This document shows, in pieces, positions 1 through 4,974 of a stretch of 5,951 nucleotides of DNA. The stretch is taken from positions 1-5,951 of the forward strand of contig DFDR01000237.1 of NCBI GenBank assembly GCA_002369295.1, given 5' to 3'. The DNA is from Desulfovibrionaceae bacterium UBA3823. GTDB lineage: Bacteria > Desulfobacterota > Desulfovibrionia > Desulfovibrionales > Desulfovibrionaceae. The position numbers and the translations under genes are program-made. How positions within the stretch are numbered: position 1 is the stretch's first letter; the number at the start of each line of letters is the position of its first letter. Under the pieces are notes generated by a model. The model did not search any database. It had not been told where the DNA came from and was given only the letters and a program-made list of their open reading frames with translations.

Positions 1-33
1 CCCCCTGCCAGCAGGGCCGCAGACGCCAGCCGC

Positions 34-98
34 GGCATCCATGCCTCGCTGCCCGGGGAGGCAGACGCAAGACGGCCCGAAGCCCGCCTCGGGCCGTC
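34..98 (-). repeat. Terminator-associated dispersed repeat, copy A
   Basis: This stretch closely resembles 3333-3403. Shared blocks occur in the same order: a near-palindrome GGCATnCATGCC, a CTGCC/GGGGAG block, GGCAGACGCA, and a hairpin whose arms contain GGCYCGAAG and TTCGGGCC. Both copies lie downstream of a minus-strand gene, in the same orientation relative to it. It may be an interspersed element or a conserved terminator type of this genome. Two copies in one window cannot settle which. Confidence 0.45.
71..98 (-). terminator. Hairpin terminator after the leftmost flavoprotein gene
   Basis: A perfect 10-bp stem (GACGGCCCGA pairing with TCGGGCCGTC) with an 8-nt loop begins 35 bp past the TGA of the minus-strand gene at 134-733. 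The tract after the stem on the minus strand (TTGCGTCTG) is only weakly U-rich. It is therefore a GC-rich hairpin with an imperfect tail, and its position supports a terminator role. Confidence 0.6.
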
Positions 99-133
99 TC
101 TGCGCTTCTGCGGGGACCTTTCGCGGAACCGGC

Positions 134-733
134 TCAGCGGGGATACTTGTCGAGCTGCGGGACGGTGCAGGCGCCGAGCCAGGCAATGGCCCGGCCCAGC
201 TGCTCCATGGTCTGGACCGTGAAGGCGTCGTTCTCCACGGCCTCGCCCGGCTTCTGGCCGAAGCCGACGTTCCAGTAGACCGAGCCGGGCACGAGCATGT
301 TGTTCATCAGATACATGTGGTTGATGGTGTCGTAGGCGTGCGTGGCGCCGGCACGGCCGGCCGCGATCACGGCTGCGCCGATCTTGCCGCTGAACATCCA
401 CTTGTTGACGAAGGCAACGTAGCCTGCGCGGTCGATGAGCCCCTTGAGCTCGGCCGTGACGTCCGTGAAGTAGCAGGGCGACCCCATGACCACGGCATCG
501 CTTGCCATGATTTTGTCGATCATCGCATTGCAGTCGTCGTCGCCGAAGGCGCAGTGCCCGTCCTGCCTCTTGGCGCAGGCCTGGCAGCCCCGGCAGCCGT
601 GGATCGTCGCCTTGCCGAGCTGGACGGTCTCCACCTCCCAGCCCCTTGCTTCGAGCGTCCTTGCGACGCAGCCCAGCAGAGCCGCCGTGTTGCCGTTCCT
701 GCGGGGACTTCCGTTGAAAAGCACAGCTTTCAT
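134..733 (-). CDS. Isf-type iron-sulfur flavoprotein / NADPH-dependent FMN reductase family
   Basis: The 199-residue product has a flavodoxin-like fold typical of NAD(P)H-dependent FMN reductases and iron-sulfur flavoproteins, expected to be cytoplasmic. A beta strand (KAVLFNG) leads into the FMN-phosphate loop GSPRRNGNT (residues 8-16). Cysteines 47, 50, 53 and 61 form C-x2-C-x2-C-x7-C, within the Isf range for a 4Fe-4S cluster, and GSPCYF (84-89) is the second flavin loop. The ATG at 733 is preceded by AAGGAGG at good spacing. An upstream extension to 823 adds low-complexity Arg/Ala sequence before this loop and is unlikely. The C-terminal half (VYWN, then a Met/Gln-rich helix) resembles the flavoprotein at 4321-4974 more than the other two. 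It sits 283 bp downstream of 1017-1568 and may have its own promoter. The electron donor and acceptor are unknown, and the cluster is inferred from the cysteines alone. Confidence 0.9.
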   Translation of the reverse strand: MKAVLFNGSPRRNGNTAALLGCVARTLEARGWEVETVQLGKATIHGCRGCQACAKRQDGHCAFGDDDCNAMIDKIMASDAVVMGSPCYFTDVTAELKGLIDRAGYVAFVNKWMFSGKIGAAVIAAGRAGATHAYDTINHMYLMNNMLVPGSVYWNVGFGQKPGEAVENDAFTVQTMEQLGRAIAWLGACTVPQLDKYPR

Positions 734-830
734 GCTGTTCCTCCTTGCGCTGGCAAGCGCATTCCCCCTGCAGCACGGGCCGGCAAAGAATGCATGCAGC
801 CGCCTTGCCGCTCCCGCAGGCATCGGAACC

Positions 831-873
831 GCTTCCGCGACCTTGCTTCCGGAATCCTTGCTTCCACGCTTCC
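831..873. repeat. Four GCTTCC direct repeats upstream of a flavoprotein gene
   Basis: GCTTCC (GGAAGC on the minus strand) occurs at 831-836, 845-850, 860-865 and 868-873. The flanks are partly repeated too: CTTGCTTCC occurs twice and CGCTTCCGCGA twice. The cluster lies about 100-140 bp upstream of the start codon at 733, where a regulator-binding array could sit. No convincing promoter was found between it and the gene. The surrounding 734-1016 gap contains no credible gene. Confidence 0.3.
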
Positions 874-946
874 GCGATCCATGCTTGACGCAGCCGCGGC
901 CGCCGGCAGGGACGCAGGTCCTGCCCGAAGCGGCAGAAAGCGCGCT

Positions 947-988
947 CGGCCCGCAATGCGGGCCGTGTCCTCCCAGACGGCGGTCTGG
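947..988 (-). terminator. Two adjacent hairpins after the 1017-1568 gene
   Basis: Just past the TAG of the minus-strand gene at 1017-1568 come CCAGAC-GGCG-GTCTGG (973-988) and then a stronger 8-bp hairpin, CGGCCCGC-AAT-GCGGGCCG (947-965). Minus-strand sequence after the second hairpin has only a short TTTCT run. They could end or reduce transcription before the gene at 134-733, which would then need its own promoter. Confidence 0.45.
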
Positions 989-1016
989 AGCGGAATGGTC
1001 GTCGAGACCTGTCTGC

Positions 1017-1568
1017 CTACAGCGCGTCCGCCAGGGCGGCGGCCCTGGCGCAGCCGTCGGTGCCCTCGATGTCGCCGGCCTTGAGGACGCCGGGAACGCA
1101 CACTTCGCCGAAGGACGTCCACTTGATCAGCTCCGCAGTCTTGCGCAGGCAGTAGCGCACGCCGGAGAAGACCTCGTCGTCCTGCTCCTCGCAGCAGGCT
1201 ATGAGCGCGTACTGCTTGCCCGCGATGTCCCTGCCGCCGACGACGAAGGAAAAGAGCTTGTCGATGACCATCTTGATCTGGGCCGGCAGGGAGTACCAGT
1301 AGACGGGCATGGCGAACACGACGGCATCGGCCTTTTCAATGGCCGGCGCCGCGAGGGCGTTGAAGTCGTCGTCCGCCAGGGTGCAGGGCCTGCCCTTGGA
1401 GAAGCACTTCTCGCAGGCCATGCAGCCCGAGAGCTTCAGGTACGGCGCGTCGAGCCGCTGGACGGAATGGCCCTTGGCCTCGCAGGCTTCGATGAAGGCC
1501 TGGACCATGGCGTTGCTGTTGCCCTTTCTGCGGGGACTGCCGGTGATGACGAGAACGTTTTTGCTCAT
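1017..1568 (-). CDS. Isf-type iron-sulfur flavoprotein / flavodoxin family oxidoreductase
   Basis: The product is 183 residues. The FMN-phosphate loop is GSPRRKGNS (10-18). Cysteines 49, 52, 55 and 62 form C-x2-C-x2-C-x6-C, followed by an Asp triplet (66-68). PVYWYSLPAQIK (88-99) is the second flavin loop and helix. The family transfers electrons between NAD(P)H, ferredoxin or other donors and an acceptor through FMN, and Isf-type members add a 4Fe-4S cluster. The start is the ATG at 1568, because GGAG lies 6 nt upstream. An in-frame ATG four codons earlier overlaps that ribosome-binding site and is rejected. The gene is 57 bp downstream of 1626-2342 on the same strand with no obvious terminator between, so the two are probably co-transcribed. 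The YWYS loop makes it a close relative of that neighbour. The substrate is unknown. Confidence 0.9.
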   Translation of the reverse strand: MSKNVLVITGSPRRKGNSNAMVQAFIEACEAKGHSVQRLDAPYLKLSGCMACEKCFSKGRPCTLADDDFNALAAPAIEKADAVVFAMPVYWYSLPAQIKMVIDKLFSFVVGGRDIAGKQYALIACCEEQDDEVFSGVRYCLRKTAELIKWTSFGEVCVPGVLKAGDIEGTDGCARAAALADAL

Positions 1569-1625
1569 GATGCACTCCATATTGTTTGCGTTTGCCTGCC
1601 TCGGTTAAGCTTGTCCTGGGGGGCG

Positions 1626-2342
1626 TCAGGCGCCGCGCCCCATCGTCTCCGCCTCGGCGAGCGCGCTGGAGCCGGCGATGGCGCCCAGTCCGTCGACGCC
1701 CGTGGCGAAGAGCCTCCCTCTGTCGCGCCAGCCGGCGAAGCCTATGCCCTGGCGGTAGGTTTCGGCCGCGCCGGCAAAGGACCGCAGGAGCCTGGTCTGC
1801 CCGCACATGAGCAGCATGGTCTCCCTGACCTTCAGGCTCCTTGGGCGATCCTTCTGGAAGTAGGGGTACAGCCGGTCCATGGCGCACTTGAGGTGCCCGC
1901 TCAGGCTGTACCAGTAGAGCGGACTGCACAGGACAAGGAGCTCGGCCTGCTCGAGCAGGGGATAGAGCCTGGTGAAGCCGTCGTCCATGACGCAGGGCGC
2001 ATTCCGGCTCCAGCAGCCGCCGCAGTGCATGCAGCCGCGCATGGGATCCAGGGCTGCGTTGAAAGCATGCACGTCGTGGCCGGCTTCCCTGGCGCCCTTG
2101 GCAAAGGCCGAGGCCAGAAGCTCGGTGTTGCCGCCTTTCCGCCCGCTGCCGGACAGTACGAGGATGTTCTTCTTCCTGCCGTCGCCTGCGGCGAAGAAAG
2201 ATTCCACCTTGACCTGCACGGTGCCGGAAAAGTGCTTCCATCCTGCGGCGGCGCCGGCGGCGCCGATCGCAGCCGCGCCGGCCCACGCCAGCAGCTTTCG
2301 CCGGGAGGGGCGGGATTCCCTTGCTGATTCGTCCTGCTTCAC
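1626..2342 (-). CDS. Twin-arginine-signal iron-sulfur flavoprotein (flavodoxin fold)
   Basis: The 238-residue product has an extra N-terminal segment missing from its three paralogues here. A charged region ends in SRRKLLA (13-19), which fits the Tat consensus S-R-R-x-F/L-L-K except at the last position. A mild Ala/Gly hydrophobic stretch follows (about 20-34). The flavodoxin domain starts near KNILVLSGSGRKGGNT (58-73). Cysteines 104, 107, 110 and 117 form C-x2-C-x2-C-x6-C, and SPLYWYS (140-146) is the second flavin loop. Tat carries folded, cofactor-loaded proteins, so an exported or membrane-anchored Fe-S flavoprotein is plausible. Cleavage cannot be told from anchoring. The GTG at 2342 is preferred because AAGGAG lies 7 nt upstream. 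The ATG at 2369 has no good ribosome site and would add nine residues. It is the first gene after the promoter at 2403-2431, with a TetR gene upstream on the same strand. Confidence 0.85.
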   Translation of the reverse strand: MKQDESARESRPSRRKLLAWAGAAAIGAAGAAAGWKHFSGTVQVKVESFFAAGDGRKKNILVLSGSGRKGGNTELLASAFAKGAREAGHDVHAFNAALDPMRGCMHCGGCWSRNAPCVMDDGFTRLYPLLEQAELLVLCSPLYWYSLSGHLKCAMDRLYPYFQKDRPRSLKVRETMLLMCGQTRLLRSFAGAAETYRQGIGFAGWRDRGRLFATGVDGLGAIAGSSALAEAETMGRGA

Positions 2343-2396
2343 TGCTTCTCTCCTTGCCTTGCGATTCATCCAGCTGGGGCCGGAGCCCCTGGAACG

Positions 2397-2422
2397 ATTT
2401 TTATAGTAGTCAATACAAAAAT
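2397..2422. promoter_or_regulatory. Imperfect 26-bp palindrome over the -10/spacer, candidate TetR operator
   Basis: The outer six bases (ATTTTT and AAAAAT) match perfectly, and three of the seven inner positions per arm also pair. It covers the -10 and most of the spacer of the promoter at 2403-2431. A TetR dimer bound here would block RNA polymerase. AT-richness makes some symmetry likely by chance. Confidence 0.3.
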
Positions 2423-2431
2423 AGCTGTCAA
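2403..2431 (-). promoter_or_regulatory. Sigma70-type promoter for the Tat-flavoprotein operon
   Basis: On the minus strand a perfect -35 TTGACA (2426-2431) is separated by 17 bp from TACTAT (2403-2408), with 4 of 6 matches to TATAAT. The stretch is clearly AT-richer than its surroundings. The start codon at 2342 lies roughly 55 bp past the expected transcription start. It should drive 1626-2342 and probably 1017-1568. Confidence 0.65.
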
Positions 2432-2441
2432 GCTGGACAGC
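2424..2441. promoter_or_regulatory. Perfect-arm palindrome over the -35 box, candidate operator
   Basis: GCTGTC-AAGCTG-GACAGC has two perfect 6-bp arms with a 6-nt spacer and fully covers the TTGACA box. This size and symmetry suit a TetR-family dimer. The neighbouring TetR gene at 2481-3119 is the natural candidate to bind it (inference). It could instead form a small hairpin at the end of that gene's transcript. Confidence 0.4.
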
Positions 2442-2478
2442 CGCCGTGCCGCTTTCGGCGCAGGTGCAGGAACGGCGG
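2441..2478 (-). terminator. Possible stem-loop at the end of the first TetR gene
   Basis: Immediately after the stop codon at 2481, ACGGCGG (2472-2478) can pair with CCGCCGT (2441-2447), enclosing a second small stem of GCCG and CGGC (2448-2459). No U-tract follows, so a terminator role is uncertain. If it does not terminate, the TetR gene could read through into the flavoprotein operon. Confidence 0.25.
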
Positions 2479-2480
2479 GC

Positions 2481-3119
2481 TCAGCGCCGGGAACTGCCGG
2501 CAGGGAGCAGGTTGACGGCAAGGGCTGCCATGGCACTGAGCTCCTGCCGGCTCAGGCCGTCTCTGGCCTGGAGGGAGAGCCCTTCCAGCAGGGCGTTCAG
2601 CGTGCCGGCCAGCGCCGGGATGTCGGCATCGGGAGGAATCTGCCCCTCGCCGGCGGCCTGCCTGAGGCGGATGGCAAACATCTCCTTGGTTGCCATGCGC
2701 AGGCGGCGGACCGCCTGGGCCACCTCGCCTGCGCTGTCGGCCAGGTTGACGGCAGCCAGGACGACCATGCACCCGCAGGGCGTTTCCGGGGAGAGCAGAA
2801 TGCGGGCCGCGTCCTCGAAGTAGCCGGCAACGGCCCGGCGCAGATCCGGCTCGGCAAGGAAGCGCCTGCCCGGCTCCTCCCAGTAGCTGCGCTCGTAGTG
2901 CTCCATGGCCTCGATGAAGAGCGCCGCCTTGCTGCCGAAGGCCGCGTACATGCTTGGCGGATTGACGCCCATGGCCGAGCACAGTTCGGGAACGGAGGCC
3001 GGCTCGTAGCCGAGCTTCCAGAAGGTCCGCAGGGCGGCCTCCAGCGCCTTGGCCCTGTCGAACGACCGGGGACGCCCCTTGCTCCGGGGTCCGTTCATGG
3101 ATGCGGGGGGATGTGCCAT
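2481..3119 (-). CDS. TetR/AcrR-family regulator with NemR-like Gly-Cys motif
   Basis: The product is a 212-residue repressor-type regulator. The N-terminal TetR DNA-binding domain runs from KGRPRSFDRAKALEAAL (14-30) to a helix-turn-helix at about 42-64 (SVPELCSAMGVNPPSMY, then AAFGSK). The ligand domain follows, with PCGCMVVLAAVN around Cys115 and Cys117. In E. coli NemR the comparable GCLTVKLSAE segment contains redox-sensing Cys106, so thiol or electrophile sensing is a reasonable guess. The ATG at 3119 is chosen because AAGGAAGGAAG precedes it; an internal ATG at 3098 is possible. It lies upstream of, and in the same direction as, the Tat-flavoprotein gene, whose promoter region (2397-2441) carries two palindromes it may bind. 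A weak upstream promoter candidate is TGGACG (3195-3200), 18 bp, CATACT (3171-3176). The effector is unknown. Confidence 0.88.
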   Translation of the reverse strand: MAHPPASMNGPRSKGRPRSFDRAKALEAALRTFWKLGYEPASVPELCSAMGVNPPSMYAAFGSKAALFIEAMEHYERSYWEEPGRRFLAEPDLRRAVAGYFEDAARILLSPETPCGCMVVLAAVNLADSAGEVAQAVRRLRMATKEMFAIRLRQAAGEGQIPPDADIPALAGTLNALLEGLSLQARDGLSRQELSAMAALAVNLLPAGSSRR

Positions 3120-3332
3120 GCTTCCTTCCTTGCCTTGCGCGCATCGTGAAGTCCCTGCGCCGGCGGGGCCAGTATGCGCCTTTGCGGGGGCGCGCGTCCA
3201 GTTCAGGCGGACCTGCAGGTTCGCGGCCATGTCCTGCAGGCGGAGACGGCCTGCCGCTCCGCCGAGGCGGCGGGAAGGGGAAAATGGGGAAGGGCGCCCT
3301 CGAGCTGGAGCGCTTCGGCCGAAGGGAAGGGG

Positions 3333-3403
3333 GGCATGCATGCCGCCTGCCGGGGAGCGTGCTGGCAGACGCAGGCAGACGGCTCGAAGCTGCGCTTCGG
3401 GCC
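3333..3403 (-). repeat. Terminator-associated dispersed repeat, copy B
   Basis: This is the counterpart of 34-98. It begins with a perfect 12-bp palindrome, GGCATGCATGCC (3333-3344), continues with CTGCC and GGGGAG, then GGCAGAC twice around a GCA spacer (3364-3380), and ends in the hairpin at 3381-3403. Relative to copy A it has a short insertion between the GGGGAG and GGCAGAC blocks. Confidence 0.45.
3381..3403 (-). terminator. Hairpin terminator candidate after the second TetR gene
   Basis: GGCTCGAAGC and GCTTCGGGCC form a 10-bp stem with one G-U-type position and a 3-nt loop. It lies about 120 bp past the TGA of the minus-strand TetR gene at 3525-4136. No U-tract follows on the minus strand. 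Similarity to the hairpin at 71-98 is the main support. Confidence 0.45.
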
Positions 3404-3524
3404 CTCCCTTCTGCAGGCGCCGGACGGAGCGAAGGCCACGGAGCGCGCCTGCGCCGCCCAGCCGAGGCTGTTCCGCGTTCCGAGGGCCAGCATGGCGTTC
3501 TTCGATGGCGCCTTGCTCGAGCGC

Positions 3525-4136
3525 TCAGGGCCTTGCCGGACCGCCAGGCGCGCGGCTCCTGTCCACAGTCCTGGCAAAGCCCTCCGCTCCCTCTTTCAGC
3601 AGCCGTCCGGCCAGCTCGGCCATGCGCTCGAGGGGCACCTTCTTTCCTCCCGCAACCCACTGCCTGTAGAGGGCTGCCCCGGTGCCGAAAATGAAGGCCA
3701 GAAAGATGTCCTGCTCGCTCTCGCCAAGGCTCCTGAACCACGGCGAGTCCTGCCAGGTCCTGCGCACGAGGTCCTCGAGCAGGGCGCTGCCGATGTCGCG
3801 GCAGGCCGCGCTGCACACGATCCGCTCGTAGAGTTCGCCCTGCTCCGCCGAGTAGCGGTAGAACTCGAGATTGACCTCGGCGATCTGCTCGGGCACCGCG
3901 TACCCGCTTATGCGTTCGATGTAGCGGCGCGACACCTCGTCCAGCTTCTCGCGCAGCAGCCCGTCGATGGAGCTGTAGTAGGCGTAGAAGGTCTTGCGCT
4001 GGATCTTCGCCCGCCGGCAGAGTTCGGCGACGGAGATGTCCCCGTACTCCCGCTCGAGCATGAGCTCGCAGAAGGCCCTGTCGATGCAGGCCATGGTCTT
4101 CTGGACGCGCAGATCCTCGTTTCCCTGGATGAGCAT
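3525..4136 (-). CDS. TetR-family regulator, divergent from flavoprotein-SDR-AKR operon
   Basis: The product is 203 residues. The N-terminal DNA-binding domain reads VQKTMACIDRAFCELM (11-26), then a helix-turn-helix at about 35-56 (SVAELCRRAKIQRKTFYAYY). This resembles TetR proteins with a 'TetR-like C-terminal' domain, such as the DhaS and TetR_C_8-type groups. The C-terminal ligand domain has a hydrophobic IFLAFIFGTGAALYRQWV helix. The ATG at 4136 has AGGAG 6 nt upstream; an in-frame extension to 4247 runs through the promoter region and is unlikely. It faces away from the gene at 4321-4974 across 184 bp, the usual layout for a regulator controlling the divergent operon and itself. Cys17, Cys23 and Cys40 lie in the DNA-binding part, but no sensor motif is recognisable. 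The ligand is unknown. Confidence 0.88.
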   Translation of the reverse strand: MLIQGNEDLRVQKTMACIDRAFCELMLEREYGDISVAELCRRAKIQRKTFYAYYSSIDGLLREKLDEVSRRYIERISGYAVPEQIAEVNLEFYRYSAEQGELYERIVCSAACRDIGSALLEDLVRRTWQDSPWFRSLGESEQDIFLAFIFGTGAALYRQWVAGGKKVPLERMAELAGRLLKEGAEGFARTVDRSRAPGGPARP

Positions 4137-4320
4137 GGCAGACTCCTGGCTGGCTGATGGGGAACGTTTTTGCCGGAAGCGTTTCTTAAGTCCGGTTTTT
4201 CGCTGGCCTGTGGTTGTTTGCAGGAACAGACGTGGTTTAGAAAACACCCGTTACTGAACTTTGTCAAATCCGGGACCGCGCCGGAGCGCCTTCTGGCCTG
4301 CGGCCCCAAGGAGGAATCCC
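4137..4320. promoter_or_regulatory. Divergent promoter region between TetR gene and flavoprotein operon
   Basis: This gap is AT-richer than the genes, mainly 4165-4270. On the minus strand a perfect TTGACA (4262-4267) suits the TetR gene, but the best 17-bp-spaced -10 (TTTTCT, 4239-4244) is poor. On the plus strand TTGTTT (4214-4219), 17 bp, TTAGAA (4237-4242) is a weak promoter candidate for the operon. The two overlap, as expected for a jointly controlled site. A short palindrome GTTT-AGA-AAAC lies at 4235-4245. An AAGGAGG ribosome site (4308-4314) serves the start at 4321. Confidence 0.4.
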
Positions 4321-4974
4321 ATGCATGTTGAACTCGTCAACGGAAGCCCCCGCAGGAACGGCTCTACCAGCGCCGCCCTCAGGGAAGTGGAGAAGATCCT
4401 CCAGGAGGAGGGCATCGGCACCCACGTCTTCTGGGTTGGCGCCAAGCCCCTGGCAGGCTGTCTTGGCTGCGGCAAGTGCGCCAGGCTCGGACGCTGCGTC
4501 TTCGACGACAGCGTGAACGAGTTCAGGGAACGTGCGCGCCGGGCGGACGGCTTCGTCTTCGGCTCGCCCGTGCACTACGCGGCCGTTTCAGGGCACATGA
4601 AGGCCTTCATGGACAGGCTCTTCTTCTCGGAGTTCACGGGCTGCGCCAACCAGGCCTTCCGCCTCAAGCCCGCGGCCGGCATTGTCGCGGCCAGGCGCTC
4701 CGGCACCGTGGCCGCCTTCTCGCAGCTCAACAAGTACTTCACCATCCAGGAGATGTTCGTGGTCTCCTCGCGCTACTGGAACAACGTCTTCGCCCTTGAG
4801 GCGGACGACGTGCCCGAGGACGGGGAGGGGCTCATGAACATGCGCGTCCTGGCCCGCAGCATGGCCTACTTCCTGCGCTGCCAGGAGGCGGCCCGGAAGG
4901 CCGGCGTGCCTCTCCCGAAGACGGAGGATCCCGTCTTCACGAACTTCACCCGCAGGCAGGAGACGAAAGCATGA
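4321..4974 (+). CDS. Isf-type iron-sulfur flavoprotein, first gene of plus-strand operon
   Basis: The 217-residue product has FMN loop GSPRRNGST (8-16), Cys47, Cys50, Cys53 and Cys59 as C-x2-C-x2-C-x5-C, and GSPVHYAAVSGHMKAF (81-96) as the second flavin loop. The cysteine spacing is the one known for the Methanosarcina iron-sulfur flavoprotein, whose cysteines bind a 4Fe-4S cluster next to FMN. The ATG at 4321 has AAGGAGG 6 nt upstream. An in-frame ATG at 4261 lies in the promoter region and is rejected. The C-terminal part (SRYWNNVFALEADD, then MNMRVLARSMAYFL) resembles the gene at 134-733. DNA for the FMN loop (4337-4362) differs from that gene at one of 26 bases. The stop overlaps the next start as ATGA, so translation is probably coupled. 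A cytoplasmic electron-transfer or reductase role is expected; the partner is unknown. Confidence 0.92.
   Translation: MHVELVNGSPRRNGSTSAALREVEKILQEEGIGTHVFWVGAKPLAGCLGCGKCARLGRCVFDDSVNEFRERARRADGFVFGSPVHYAAVSGHMKAFMDRLFFSEFTGCANQAFRLKPAAGIVAARRSGTVAAFSQLNKYFTIQEMFVVSSRYWNNVFALEADDVPEDGEGLMNMRVLARSMAYFLRCQEAARKAGVPLPKTEDPVFTNFTRRQETKA

Larger units (their letters stand above)
3120..3524. other. Intergenic region between the two TetR genes, no credible gene
   Basis: About 405 bp separate the start of one TetR gene from the stop of the other. Open frames exist on both strands but lack ribosome sites and family-like sequence, being Arg/Ala/Pro-rich translations of GC-rich DNA. The region holds a weak promoter candidate for the first TetR gene (3171-3200), two CCTGCAGG palindromes (3212-3219 and 3233-3240), a G-run cluster (3272-3294), and the repeat with a hairpin at 3333-3403. 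Nothing recognisable was seen in 3404-3524. Confidence 0.6.

Noticed and set aside
734..823. N-terminal extension of the leftmost flavoprotein
   Set aside because: The extension encodes low-complexity residues, and the ATG at 733 has an AAGGAGG ribosome site directly before the canonical first beta strand.
486..2327. A 613-codon open frame on the plus strand
   Set aside because: It runs antisense through three clearly recognised minus-strand flavoprotein genes, has no ribosome site or family-like sequence, and is explained by GC-rich codon structure.
3203..3577. A 124-codon minus-strand frame in the gap between the TetR genes
   Set aside because: It has no ribosome site and no family resemblance, and its start lies inside the 3' end of the second TetR gene.
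2428..3816. A 462-codon minus-strand frame spanning both TetR genes
   Set aside because: It overlaps both regulators in another frame and is Arg/Pro/Gly-rich, a usual by-product of high GC content.
3174..4157. A 327-codon plus-strand frame across the second TetR gene
   Set aside because: It is antisense to a complete TetR gene with its own ribosome site, and its sequence is Ala/Gly/Leu-rich without recognisable domains.
4137..4247. N-terminal extension of the second TetR gene
   Set aside because: It passes through AT-richer promoter sequence, and the ATG at 4136 has a good AGGAG site at normal spacing.
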